From assembly GCA_024803745.1 (NCBI GenBank), contig JANJXV010000025.1, positions 22,517,110 through 22,581,109 of the forward strand: 64,000 nucleotides of DNA, written 5' to 3'. This stretch comes from Megascapheus bottae (Eukaryota > Chordata > Mammalia > Rodentia > Geomyidae). The notes under the pieces are model-generated. The model saw only the letters and a list, made by a program, of their open reading frames with translations, ran no database searches and was not told the DNA's origin. Below, piece after piece: positions 41,803-49,928 of the stretch. Each line of letters opens with the position of its first letter. Position 1 is the stretch's first letter. A program made the position numbers and the translations under genes.

Positions 41803-42030
41803 ATATTTTATTTTATTTTTATTATTATTATTATTATTATTTTGCCAGTCCTGGGCTTGAGCTCAGGGCCTGAGCACTGTTCTTGGACTTTCTCAAGGCT
41901 AGAGCTCCACCACTTGAGCCTCAGCACCACTTCTGGCTTTTTTCTGTGTATGTGGTACTGAGGAATTGAATCAGGGTCTTCATGCATGCTAGGCAAGCAC
42001 TCTACCACTAGGCCAAACTCCTGGGCTGTG
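41803..42030 (-). mobile_element. (ATT)n and IDL-Geo SINE
   Basis: TTATTATTATTATTATTATT (from about 41818) stands in the tail position. TTGCCAGTCCTGGGCTTGAG and CACTAGGCCAAACTCCTGGG mark the element's ends. Confidence 0.9.
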
Positions 42031-42526
42031 ACACACGTGACTCTTAAGAAGATCTTTCGGAAGGTATTTACTATTCCCTGTCTACCTGACGATATCAGGT
42101 TAGTCATGGTGACCTTAAGGAAGTCTAAAGCTACAGAATTTCCCAGTAGTCAGTCAGGCCATTAGGCATTATTTCTCTGGACTAGTAAACAGGCTTCCAG
42201 GGTATTCTCTTACCTCCTTGTCCATTGGATGGCTGGGATCTCAAGCTTCTTATCTGGTTGTCTCTCTGGTTGTCTCCTCTGGTTGTTCTGCTGGGACATA
42301 GTGCTAGCCTCCTGATGTCCTGGTATCTATACTTGGCCAGCCCTTGATACCCATTGCATCAGGGGCTGGCCATTAGGTCTGGCCTGAACTGGGAACAAAA
42401 TCACTTTATTCTGTCCCTGTTTTTTCTCTTTTCCTGTCTCAAAACAACAGTTCCAGTATATACCTTACATGAAACCAAAATATACTTCAAGAAAGTCAAT
42501 GGCTTACCTGTTTCTTTTTTTTTGTT
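42031..42526. other. Unique sequence with a strong hairpin
   Basis: No gene is recognised. The inverted repeat 42335-42343/42363-42371 (GGCCAGCCC and GGGCTGGCC), extended by TGAT/ATCA inside, can fold into a hairpin with a 9-nt loop. Confidence 0.45.
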
Positions 42527-42722
42527 ATTGTTTTTGTTTTGGCCAGTCCTAGGCCTGAACTCAGGGCCTGAGCACTGTCCCTGGGTTTTCTCAAAGCTAG
42601 TGTTCTATCACTTGAGCCATAGCATCACTTCTGGCTTTTTCTATGTATGTGGTACCAAGAAATTAATCCCAGGTCTTTGTGCATGCTAGGCAAGCATTCT
42701 ACCACTAGACCAAACTCCCAGA
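42527..42722 (-). mobile_element. IDL-Geo SINE, full length
   Basis: GGCCAGTCCTAGGCCTGAAC, ATGTGGTACCAAGAAATTAA, CACTAGACCAAACTCCCAGA. Confidence 0.88.
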
Positions 42723-42724
42723 CC

Positions 42725-42725
42725 C

Positions 42726-42766
<41 letters not shown>

Positions 42767-42838
42767 AATGTATATGTGTATATATGTATACATCTATATA
42801 TGTGTATATATATATATATAAATATATATATGTATGGT
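42725..42838. repeat. (TG)n/(TA)n microsatellite
   Basis: About 16 TG units, then degenerate TATG/TATA repeats. Confidence 0.92.
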
Positions 42839-42905
42839 TGGGGTTGGAGATGAGCTCAGCCTGGCAAGTACAAGGCTCTGAGTTCCTTCCTCATCTCTGA
42901 AAGGA
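42839..42905 (+). mobile_element. ID-like SINE monomer
   Basis: TTGGGGTTGGAGATGAGCTC, CTGGCAAGTACAAGGCTCTG and AGTTCCTTCCTC, then an A-rich tail. Confidence 0.5.
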
Positions 42906-42925
42906 AAAAAAAAGTGGCTGAAGCT

Positions 42926-43160
42926 CAGGTACTGGTGGCTCTCGCCTGTAACTGTAGCTCCTCAGGAGGCTGAGATCTGAGGATTACAGCTTGAAGTCAA
43001 CCCAGGCAGGAAAGTCCATAGGAATCTTATCTTCAATTAACCAGCAGAAAACAGAAGTAGATCATGGAGCTGTGAATCAAGTGGTAGAGAACAAACCTTG
43101 AGGGGGAAAAAAAAAACAATGCCCAGGCTCTAAGTTCAGGCCCAGGCCTAGCACACACAA
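42926..43160 (+). mobile_element. 7SL-head/Geo-tail SINE
   Basis: GGTACTGGTGGCTCTCGCCT, AATTAACCAGCAGAAAACAG and CAGGCTCTAAGTTCAGGCCC. The tail begins CACACACAAAAAAA. Confidence 0.83.
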
Positions 43161-43184
43161 AAAAAATTGGCTGAAGAAATCATA

Positions 43185-43445
43185 AGCAAATTCCTTTATT
43201 ACTTTGGCATAGGAACCTCCTTTCTAATCATGACTCAAAGCCCAAAAGCCATTCAAGATTGATCGATTCATATACAAAAATAAATTTAGGGCTAAGTTCA
43301 TGACTCAAGCCTCCATAGCAAGTGAAAGACCTTGAGTTCAAACACCAGTATGACCAAAAGAAAAAGAAAATGACATAATAAAGACAAAATAAATTTAAAA
43401 GAGCTTTCAGAAAATAAACTCAGTCAAGAGATAAATGAGCTCATT
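43185..43445 (+). mobile_element. Ancient L1 fragment split by ID-like SINE
   Basis: CATGACTCAAAGCCCAAAAG and AGATTGATCGATTCATATAC resemble the L1 3' ORF2 end. An ID-like monomer (about 43292-43365) interrupts it, and CTTTCAGAAAATAAACTCAG continues. Confidence 0.45.
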
Positions 43446-43450
43446 TATTA

Positions 43451-43630
43451 GGGCAGGGAGCATGGCCTAGTGGTAGAGTGAGTGCTTGCCTAGCATGCAT
43501 AAAGCCCTAGTTCAATTCCTTGGTACCACCTACAAAAAAAAAGCAGGAAGTAGTGCTGTGGCTCAAGTGATAGAGCCTTGAGAAAGCTCAAGACAGTACC
43601 TAGGCCCTGACTGGCAAAAAAAAAAAGTTA
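43451..43630 (+). mobile_element. IDL-Geo SINE
   Basis: GAGCATGGCCTAGTGGTAGA. The A-box region carries a GTGA insertion (GAGTGAGTGCTTGCC). GTGGCTCAAGTGATAGAGCC and GGCCCTGACTGGCAAAAAAA follow. Confidence 0.88.
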
Positions 43631-43985
43631 AAAAAGAAAGAAATATGTTTTCAGGTGATATCACAAATAGTTAATCCCTCTGTTAAAGAAATAACTTCTA
43701 GAAACTTAGATACAAGAGCTAAAGAGTTCAATAGAAAGAAGTACAAAGTACATAAAAAGGACACAAACTGTACACACACACACACAAATCGCAAGGACAG
43801 TTTAGCAAAAACCAAACGTTGTAGTGCTCAAGGCTTGGGTCAGTCTAAGGAATACCTGGCTAGTGCACATGAGATTCTCAGTTTAAACATAGCACTGAAT
43901 AAATGAAGGAATCTCTCAACTAGCTAGGATTACATGGGGGAGCCATAGGCCCTTGGCTAACATGTAATTTTTATTCCAGTGTCTA
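43631..43985. other. AT-rich unassigned sequence
   Basis: Possibly L1-derived. An 83-codon open frame (43655-43906) is lysine-rich and unrecognised. A short (CA)n lies at 43774-43786 and a 7SL-head end at 43918-43962 (minus). Confidence 0.35.
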
Positions 43986-43989
43986 TGGC

Positions 43990-44042
43990 GGAGACAGAGA
44001 GAGAGAGGGAGGAGGGAAAGGAGGGAGAGGGAGGAAGGACTA
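43990..44042. repeat. Purine-rich (GA)n tract
   Basis: GAGACAGAGAGAGAGAGGGA and related units, about 50 bp. Confidence 0.9.
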
Positions 44043-44086
44043 GCATGCTGGGGGCTTCAGCTCAGGGTCTTGATTGACCATTTCCA

Positions 44087-44090
<4 letters not shown>

Positions 44091-44141
<51 letters not shown>

Positions 44142-44205
44142 TGGGGCTTGAACTTGGCCTGGGCACTGACCGTGAGCTCTTCAGCTAGCTAAAAGTGAAG
44201 GTGGA
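44091..44205 (-). mobile_element. (TG)n and truncated reverse Geo monomer
   Basis: About 25 TG units (44091-44141) end at ATGGGGCTTGAACTTGGCCT. Only the first 60 bp of the reversed Geo monomer remain. Confidence 0.8.
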
Positions 44206-44209
44206 GCCA

Positions 44210-44288
44210 GGCGCTGGTGGTTCAGGGACAGTGCCCAGGCTCTGAATTCAAGCCCTGCAACTGACAGAAGAAAAAAAAAAAAGTTAAG
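44210..44288 (+). mobile_element. Deleted 7SL/Geo SINE: head joined to tail end
   Basis: The first 18 bp of the head (CCAGGCGCTGGTGGTTCA) join directly to the last 45 bp of Geo (GGGACAGTGCCCAGGCTCTG onward) and an A-run. Everything between is missing. Confidence 0.75.
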
Positions 44289-44293
44289 GTAAG

Positions 44294-44482
44294 GGGCCGG
44301 GAGTGTGGCCTAGTGGCAGAGTGCTTGCCTAGCACGAAGCCCTGGGCTCAAGTTTTTGTTACCACACACACAGAAAAAGCCAGAAGTGGGGGCTCAAATG
44401 GTACAGCGCTAGCCTTGAGCAAAAAGAAACTCAAGGACAGCGGCCAGGCCCTGAATTCAAGCCCCAGGACTGGAGAAAGAGG
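44294..44482 (+). mobile_element. IDL-Geo SINE, full length
   Basis: GTGTGGCCTAGTGGCAGAGT, GGCTCAAATGGTACAGCGCT and GAATTCAAGCCCCAGGACTG. Confidence 0.88.
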
Positions 44483-44601
44483 AGAAGCAGAGGAAAAGAA
44501 CAAAAAGACTGGGGATCCCCAATCCACAACTCCATTCAAGAACCCTCTCTGGTGTCTAAAGATCCTGTGAATGGAAGTTCACAGCAATATCAAAAGTTCA
44601 T

Positions 44602-44791
44602 TGACAGGGCCAGGAGTTTGGCCTAGTGGTAGAGTGCTTGCCTAGCATGCACAGGTTCAATTCCTTGGTACCACATATATAGAAAAAAAACTGGAAGTGG
44701 TGCTGTGGCTCAAGTGGTAGAGCTCTAGCCCTGAGAAACTCCAAGAACAGTGCTCAGGCCCTGAGTTCAAGACCCAGGACTGGCAAAAAAG
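44602..44791 (+). mobile_element. IDL-Geo SINE with target-site duplication
   Basis: The element is flanked by exact AAAAGTTCAT (44592-44601 and 44792-44801). It has a small deletion in the ID monomer (GCATGCACAGGTTCAATTCC), an otherwise complete Geo monomer, and an A-tail. Confidence 0.92.
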
Positions 44792-44988
44792 AAAAGTTCA
44801 TGAGACTTTTATCTTCAATAAACTACCAAAAATCCAGCAGTTAGTGATGTGGCTCTAGTGGTGGAGAGCTATCCTTGAACCAGAAACCCAAGAGAGAATG
44901 CCCAGCCCCTGAGTTCCAGTCCCAGTACCAGCATTTAAAAAGGAAAGAAAGAAGGAAGGAAGGAAGGAAAGGAAGAAAAGAAAGAAAT
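44792..44988 (+). mobile_element. 7SL/Geo SINE remainder and (GAAA)n
   Basis: GTTCATGAGACTTTTATCTT, GTGGCTCTAGTGGTGGAGAG and CTGAGTTCCAGTCCCAGTAC are linker and Geo of an older copy whose head was probably separated by the IDL-Geo insertion. A purine tail (GAAGGAAGGAAGGAAAGG) follows. Confidence 0.65.
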
Positions 44989-45624
44989 GGTAGTCCTAGC
45001 TGGCTGTAGAGTTTCAAAGGCCCTGCGTCTCAGACTAAGCTGACTCTGATCATCTACTGTGTTACTATGTGAGCCAGAGCCTCCACCTTCCTTTCCTCTC
45101 TCACTGTATCCGTATTGAGTTGACTCTTATTCTTATACCTGCTGAGAAGTTAGTGTGCTCCCTCATCTGTAAGATGGAGGAATTCCCCAGGAGTTGATAG
45201 GCTTAGAGAGCCAGGGTGAGACTGAGATCTTGACCAATAAATAAGATACTTTGGAGGGTGGAGTGTGCCCTGGCTGCTGGGATGCGTTCAGGAGTTAGAG
45301 TTTGGCCCAAAGCCCAGGCATGGTGCCTTCCTAGGACAAGCAGGCAGTGGGCTCTCTGTTACTAAACTGCATGCTGGAAGAAGACAAAAGCTGTCCATGC
45401 CAGGAGCTGCTATATAGATAAAGATCCCCAATCAAGCAAGTAGTAACAGCAAGCCTGGAAGAACTGAGTTATGAATTATTGTTTCAGACACTGAATCTAT
45501 TATGTCCAAATCCCCACCAATTCCTTGGGTAAATCTTTTTGTTCTCCTGTTCTGGTTTTGAGATTTGAATTCAGGTTTGGACACTAACTATCCCTGAGCT
45601 ATTTTACTCAGCTTTTTTTTTTTT
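44989..45624. other. Unique sequence after a B1-like remnant
   Basis: A weak 7SL-head match lies at 44989-45085. The rest is unique with no gene recognised. Confidence 0.4.
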
Positions 45625-45810
45625 TTTTGCCAGTCCTGTGGCTTGAACTCAGGGCTGGGGCACTGTTCTTGGGCTTTCTCAAGGCTAGTGCTCTACCACT
45701 TGAGCCACAGCACCACTTCTGGCCTTTTCTGTGTAAAGGATACTGAGGAATGCAGAGCTTCATGCATGCTACATAAACACTTTATCGCTCTACCCACAGG
45801 CTCCTGACCT
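45625..45810 (-). mobile_element. IDL-Geo SINE, diverged ID monomer
   Basis: TTGCCAGTCCTGTGGCTTGA, AGTGCTCTACCACTTGAGCC, CTTCATGCATGCTACATAAA. Confidence 0.85.
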
Positions 45811-45949
45811 ATGGGTAATTCTTGAGTAAGATTATAGATTCCCCTTTTCTGTTAGGACACAGTCCCAATGCTACAGTCCCAACAGTGTCACTTGCACTGG
45901 GAAGAATCTTAATACGGTGGAAGGCTGTTTACAGAATGAGAGGGAGCAG

Positions 45950-46258
45950 TAGCAGTGTCTGTATTGGCCTAGCACACTTCTGTTCACCCACCAAAACCCA
46001 ACTCAAAGGGTATCTTAGTTTAGCATTCCAACTAACCCCTCCCCAAATAGCTCATCGTTCACTCCCCCTTCTTTGTGCTCAGAAAAATCTGTCCACACCT
46101 TTATTATAGAGTACCCCTCCAAGTGTACTACAATTGTCTGGCTATTGCTAACATTGGACATTTGTTTGAAATTTATTTGGGAATTCTTAGTTTTTAACAA
46201 AGAGCTTGAGAGGACCCCCAACTCTGAATGTCTGTTGAATGAATAACAAAATGAACAA
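45950..46258 (+). mobile_element. L2 LINE 3' end
   Basis: ACCAAAACCCAACTCAAAGG, ACCCCTCCCCAAATAGCTCA, CTACAATTGTCTGGCTATTG and GTCTGTTGAATGAATAAC follow the L2 3' order to its terminal GAATGAA repeat. Confidence 0.6.
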
Positions 46259-46279
46259 GACCAGCTCAATAACCAAGTG

Positions 46280-46460
46280 CAGCAGGTGGGAGGAAATGGA
46301 ATGGGGGCTGCCCTTGCAGTGCCAACAAAAACTAGCAGCAGCCTTAAATCATTTTTTGGAACATATTCGAGATTAATATTAATAACAAACTTATTTAGTT
46401 GACTCGGACAACATTCCCTGAGGTGAAATTAATAACCGCTGCCATTTATTGCATGACTAT
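46280..46460. promoter_or_regulatory. Candidate conserved non-coding element
   Basis: Repeat-free block with TTAAATCATTTTTTGGAACA, GAGATTAATATTAATAACAA and GAAATTAATAACCGCTGCC: several ATTAAT cores in a short span. Confidence 0.3.
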
Positions 46461-46467
46461 TTTTATG

Positions 46468-46546
46468 TTTTTGCTAGTCTTGGGACTGTGTCTTTGTGCA
46501 TGCGAGGCAAGAAGCACTCTACCACTAGGCCAAACTCCCAGCCCCT
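46468..46546 (-). mobile_element. IDL monomer fragment
   Basis: TTTGTGCATGCGAGGCAAGA and CACTAGGCCAAACTCCCAGC. The Geo monomer is nearly absent. Confidence 0.75.
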
Positions 46547-46967
46547 ATTGCATGACTTCTTATATGGTATCTTATATAGGTTGGATTAAGTCTTCACCTA
46601 GTTTGGAGCTGATATGGAGTGGACATGTGGAGACCCTATTAGATCTGGTTTGTTCTGAGGCATTGAAAGCTCTCCAGGGGTTCATTCTTTAATCATAGCA
46701 GGTCTGTTCTCCTTTACTGGCAGGGATGAGCCAGTCAGACCCAAGCCAGTCAGAGACAAGCAGGGTAAGCATTATGAGAAAAAGGTATAAAGTGCTCCCT
46801 TGTTGCTTATGAAACGGGTTCCAAGCCAAGAACATGGAAGAGAGCAGAGCCAAGAAAACCTTAGTGGAATAGATTTCTATACTATACCCAGATGAATGTC
46901 ACCTAACTCTGGGAGTCCAGGTATGGGAGTTCTGGGACTCCAAAACATACTTTATTATTATTATTAA
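46547..46967. other. Unique sequence
   Basis: No gene is recognised. Confidence 0.4.
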
Positions 46968-47165
46968 TTTTTTTGGCTAATCTGGGGCTTGAACTCAGGG
47001 CCTGGGCACTATCTCTGAGCTTCTTTTGCACAAGGCTAGCACTCTACCACTTGAGCCACAGTGCCACTTCCAGCCTTTTCTGTTTATGTAGTACTGAGGA
47101 ATCAAACCCAGGGCTTAGTGAATGATAGGCAAGCACTCTATCACTAAACCACATTCCCAGCCCTA
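46968..47165 (-). mobile_element. IDL-Geo SINE, full length
   Basis: CTGGGGCTTGAACTCAGGGC, GTAGTACTGAGGAATCAAAC, TCACTAAACCACATTCCCAG. Confidence 0.9.
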
Positions 47166-47334
47166 CAGATTTTATTTACCTATTTTAAATGCAAAGTACA
47201 GGAAACTGTTTCATTCTATACTCCTGTACTAGATTCCAGTAGATGAGATAATAAAAATAGAGGCTTCACCTCTTCAATGTAAAATCTGTAAAAACTCAGG
47301 ATTATACAGATTAAAGCTCTCTAGGCATTGGTGT

Positions 47335-47535
47335 TTTTTTTTTTTGCCAGTCCTGGGCTTCTTGAGCTCAGAGCCTGAGCACTGTCCTTGGACTTTCTCA
47401 AGGCTAGAGCTCTACCACTTGAGCCTCAGCACCACTTCCAGCTTTTTCCTATGTATGTGGTACTGAGAAATCGAACCCAGGTCTTCTTGCATGTTAGGCG
47501 AGCATTCTACCACTAGGCCAAACTCCCAGCCCAAC
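47335..47535 (-). mobile_element. IDL-Geo SINE, full length
   Basis: TTGCCAGTCCTGGGCTTCTT, ATGTGGTACTGAGAAATCGA, CACTAGGCCAAACTCCCAGC. Confidence 0.92.
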
Positions 47536-47574
47536 TGTGAGCTGTTTGAAGCTACTAAGTCTGAGCCCTGTGGA

Positions 47575-47804
47575 TTTTTTTTTTTTTTTTCAGGCTCTGA
47601 ATAGCCCTGGGGATCTCAGCAGGGGTTGGAGAAACCAGCTCAATCCTGGTGTAGTGCCAAAATGGATGTGGCCAATGGAGGTTTGGAGTAAGTCACAGCA
47701 GCGTTCACCAGTGTCAGGTCCTTCTCCATGAGGTTGCAGAGGAACTGGGCCATGGCTCCTGGATGAATGGTGCATCTACCCTGAATGGCAGGCTGAATAT
47801 CACT
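47575..47804 (-). pseudogene. ATP5MG: 3'-truncated processed pseudogene of ATP synthase subunit g
   Basis: On the minus strand the ATG at 47753 opens a frame starting Met-Ala-Gln-Phe and continuing to LVNAAVTYSKPPLAT, which matches the N-terminus of ATP5MG, a small membrane subunit of mitochondrial ATP synthase. A frameshift and TGA stop follow. In another frame the next part reads ELVSPTPAEIPRAIQSLKK, again as in ATP5MG. Homology ends at that Lys-Lys, where an A16 run (T-run 47575-47590) begins. The parent mRNA, as I recall it, has about seven A at this very point, so the copy was probably primed inside the coding region. The last half of the protein (transmembrane segment) is absent. About 50 bp of 5' leader are kept. 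Possible short target repeats CTGTGG flank it (about 47568 and 47806). It has no introns and is inactive. Confidence 0.85.
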
Positions 47805-47805
47805 C

Positions 47806-47960
47806 CAAATACTGTGGGATTCTTATTTTCAATTAACCACCAAGAAAGGCCAGAATTAGAGCTGTGGCTCACGTGGTAATTACTGTGTTTGAGGGAAAAA
47901 AAGTAAAAAAAAAACAGCATCCAGGATCCAAGTTCAAGCCCCAGGTGCAGCATCAAGAAA
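47806..47960 (+). mobile_element. 7SL/Geo SINE remainder (linker and Geo)
   Basis: TTTCAATTAACCACCAAGAA, AGAGCTGTGGCTCACGTGGT and CAAGTTCAAGCCCCAGGTGC. The head is missing. Confidence 0.75.
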
Positions 47961-48032
47961 GAAAGGAAGGAAAAAAGAACTAGGACAGTGGGAGTGAAGG
48001 GGTGACACTGTGCAAAAAAGAAATGTATTCTT

Positions 48033-48215
48033 GGGCTGGAAGTGTGGCCTAGTGGTAAAGTGCTTGCCTTGGATACACAAAGCCCTGAGTTAGATTCCTG
48101 GGTACCACATACACAAGAAGATCCAGAAGAGGCGCTGTAGCTCAACAGGGAGAGCACTAGAAAACTCAAGGATAATGCAGAGGCCCTGAGTTCAAGCCCT
48201 AGGATAGCGCTCCCC
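48033..48215 (+). mobile_element. IDL-Geo SINE
   Basis: GTGTGGCCTAGTGGTAAAGT, CCTGAGTTAGATTCCTGGGT (B box altered) and CCCTGAGTTCAAGCCCTAGG. Confidence 0.88.
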
Positions 48216-48248
48216 CTCCAAAAAAAAAAAATAGGAAAGAAAAAGAGG

Positions 48249-48450
48249 GGGCATGAGTTTGGCCTAGTGGTGGAGTGCTCGCCTAACATGCAAGAAGACC
48301 TGGGTTCGATTCCTTGGTACCACATACATAGAAAAAAGCTGGACGTGGCGCTGAGGCTCAAGGGGTAGAGCTCTAGCCTTGAGAAAGTCCAAGGACAGTG
48401 CTCAGGCCCTGAGCTCAAGCCCAGGACTGGAAAAAAAAAAAAAAAGGAAA
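48249..48450 (+). mobile_element. IDL-Geo SINE, full length
   Basis: TTTGGCCTAGTGGTGGAGTG, intact B box GGGTTCGATTCC (48303-48314), GAGGCTCAAGGGGTAGAGCT, GAGCTCAAGCCCAGGACTGG, then an A15 tail. Confidence 0.93.
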
Positions 48451-48469
48451 AGAAGAAAAATAAAGAAAT

Positions 48470-48650
48470 GTATACCTAACTGTAACCTATCTCTAACCCT
48501 ATAATAGAAATAAAAAGACGGGGGGTGGTGGTGGGAGGGAAATGGGGACCAAGACATGAGAAAGGGTATCAAGTAGGTGAAGGAATGCACCCTCTCTGGT
48601 GACTATAATGGAACCCTTCTATTCATCACAATAAAAACAGATATTAAAAA
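48470..48650 (+). mobile_element. Unidentified dispersed repeat, copy A
   Basis: GACATGAGAAAGGGTATCAA, GTAGGTGAAGGAATGCACC is the reverse complement of text at 55840-55930 (GGTGCATTAATTCACATACA, CCCTTTCACATGTCTTGGTA). The A-rich 3' end fits a retrotransposon 3' UTR, perhaps L1. Confidence 0.5.
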
Positions 48651-49038
48651 GGAAGGGAGGAGGGAAGAAGCCAGATTTCTCCTCACAGGCCAGTTTTCGT
48701 TGGCCAGCCAATGCAGTCCCACCGGCCTCCTCGTAACCTGATGTGAACCAGCCACTTTTCCACGGTTCTCGTCGTAACGGTGACACTTTGGCTTCGTCCC
48801 TTTCTGTGTCTTCTGGAACGCAGAGTCCCTGGATTCCAGACCAGGGAGGGAAGCCCGGGAAGATGACCAAGTGACACTGTTTGCAACTCTTGTCCTCCGT
48901 CGCTTCCAGATGGCAGCAGCATCCCCAGCAGAGCCCGCCGCCACTTCCAGGCCTTGCCGAACGGCGTTGAGCCCGGGAGGAGATCTGCAGAACGAAGGGG
49001 CCAAACGAAAACGAAAGACACAGCGCCCCTTTACTCAC

Positions 49039-49170
49039 ATGGCAGCTTCCACTCCCTTTACCAAGATGGCGGGCGCGCAGCCGCACGAGAGGCCGGGGAA
49101 AGGGGGCGGGGCCGGGGAAAGGGCGGGGCCGGAGAAGGGGCGGGGCCGGGGAAGGGGCGCGGCCAGCGGG
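49039..49170 (-). other. Candidate first exon of leftward transcript
   Basis: On the minus strand GGAAGCTGCCAT|GTGAGTAA ends an exon at 49039. It would start in the GC-box region. The sequence to the left (48650-48990) is unique and CpG-rich but encodes no recognisable protein, so a non-coding divergent transcript is the modest reading. Confidence 0.3.
49099..49166. promoter_or_regulatory. Four tandem GC boxes
   Basis: Units of 16-18 bp of the type GGGAAAGGGGGCGGGGCC, GGGAAAGGGCGGGGCC, GAGAAGGGGCGGGGCC and GGGAAGGGGCGCGGCC. Each of the first three has a perfect GGGCGGGGC Sp1/KLF core. Confidence 0.85.
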
Positions 49171-49223
49171 TGCCGTCAGGTGAGGCTCCACCCACTTCCC
49201 CCCCCCACCTCTCCTAGTTCCGG

Positions 49224-49295
49224 ATTGGTCCGGTTCCAGCGGCCGCAGCTCAGCCGCCTGGCTGTAGGGGCCGCCCGGCGTTTTTCCACTTCCGG
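49224..49295 (+). promoter_or_regulatory. Inverted CCAAT box and ETS site
   Basis: TTCCGGATTGGTCCGG holds ATTGG at 49224-49228. CCACTTCCGGCGCG follows 58 bp later. The start of transcription for the rightward gene is probably within about 50 bp downstream of the ETS site. Confidence 0.6.
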
Positions 49296-49299
49296 CGCG

Positions 49300-49436
49300 T
49301 TGGAGCTGTTGGTCGCTGGTGGCCGCGCGGTGTGAGCGAGCGGGCGGCTCCGGGGCGGTCGCGCGGGCGCGCGCGCGCGCGCCGGGATGCTCTGAGGGGG
49401 GAGGCGGCAGCGGCGGCCGCCGAGCGGGCTGAGGCG
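49300..49436 (+). other. Candidate 5' UTR exon of the rightward gene
   Basis: GC-rich leader from about 49300 to the donor GAGGCG|GTGAGG at 49436/49437. Both ends are predictions. GCC/GCG runs are typical of housekeeping 5' UTRs. Confidence 0.4.
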
Positions 49437-49759
49437 GTGAGGACAGCTCGGGCCTGTGGGCCTGTACTGCCCGAAGGCCCCCCTTTCGGCTTCGGCCGGG
49501 GCCCGCCGTCACCTCCTGTCTCCCGAGGCCGGGGAGCCCCTGCCTGGGCCCGCAGCCACCCCGCGTGGGGGTCGGGCCCGGGTGGGGGCCTGGAGCCGCC
49601 GTTGTGGTGGCTGGCCTCCAGGATCCCGTTTCCTGCTTCCTCCCCACCCCACCGTGGGGAAGGGCCGGTGGGGCTGCATGAATTGTCTCGCGGGGGCTCC
49701 GAGGAGGAGGCGGCCCGGGGGCCCGGGGTGTTTTTAGAGGGTCCCGGGTCGGGAAGGGT

Positions 49760-49769
<10 letters not shown>

Positions 49770-49790
<21 letters not shown>

Positions 49791-49791
49791 C
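49770..49791. repeat. (AT)n microsatellite inside CpG island
   Basis: ATATATATATATATATAT preceded by TTTATTTATTTA, an unusual AT pocket within the GC-rich promoter. Confidence 0.93.
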
Positions 49792-49829
49792 ATTTTTTTA
49801 AAAATCTTCTACTTGGGCGGGGAGCGTGG

Positions 49830-49928
49830 GGGGACTTCCCGAGCCTGCTGGGGACCATGACCTGAACGGTCGGAGCAGGGAAGCCTCGGAGCCAGCTCAC
49901 CTGAGCCGCCCCACCCCCAGCCAGCATG
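49830..49928 (+). CDS. Candidate exon with ATG directly before a GTAAGT donor
   Basis: The segment ends CCCCCAGCCAGCATG|GTAAGT. The ATG at 49926-49928 has A at -3 (good Kozak context) and the donor is consensus. If used, only the start codon is coded here and the body of the gene lies beyond the right window edge, giving a first coding intron of at least 14 kb. Such ATG-only coding exons are known in several gene families (for example ADF/cofilin), but nothing here identifies the gene. The 5' boundary of the exon is unclear: no good acceptor is seen, and an AT microsatellite (49770-49791) lies just upstream. An upstream ORF ATG ACC TGA is at 49857-49865. Confidence 0.4.

Noticed and set aside
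48619..49647. 342-codon minus-strand frame through the second CpG island
   Set aside because: It runs across promoter motifs and GC boxes, has no recognisable domain, and overlaps other long frames. GC content explains it.
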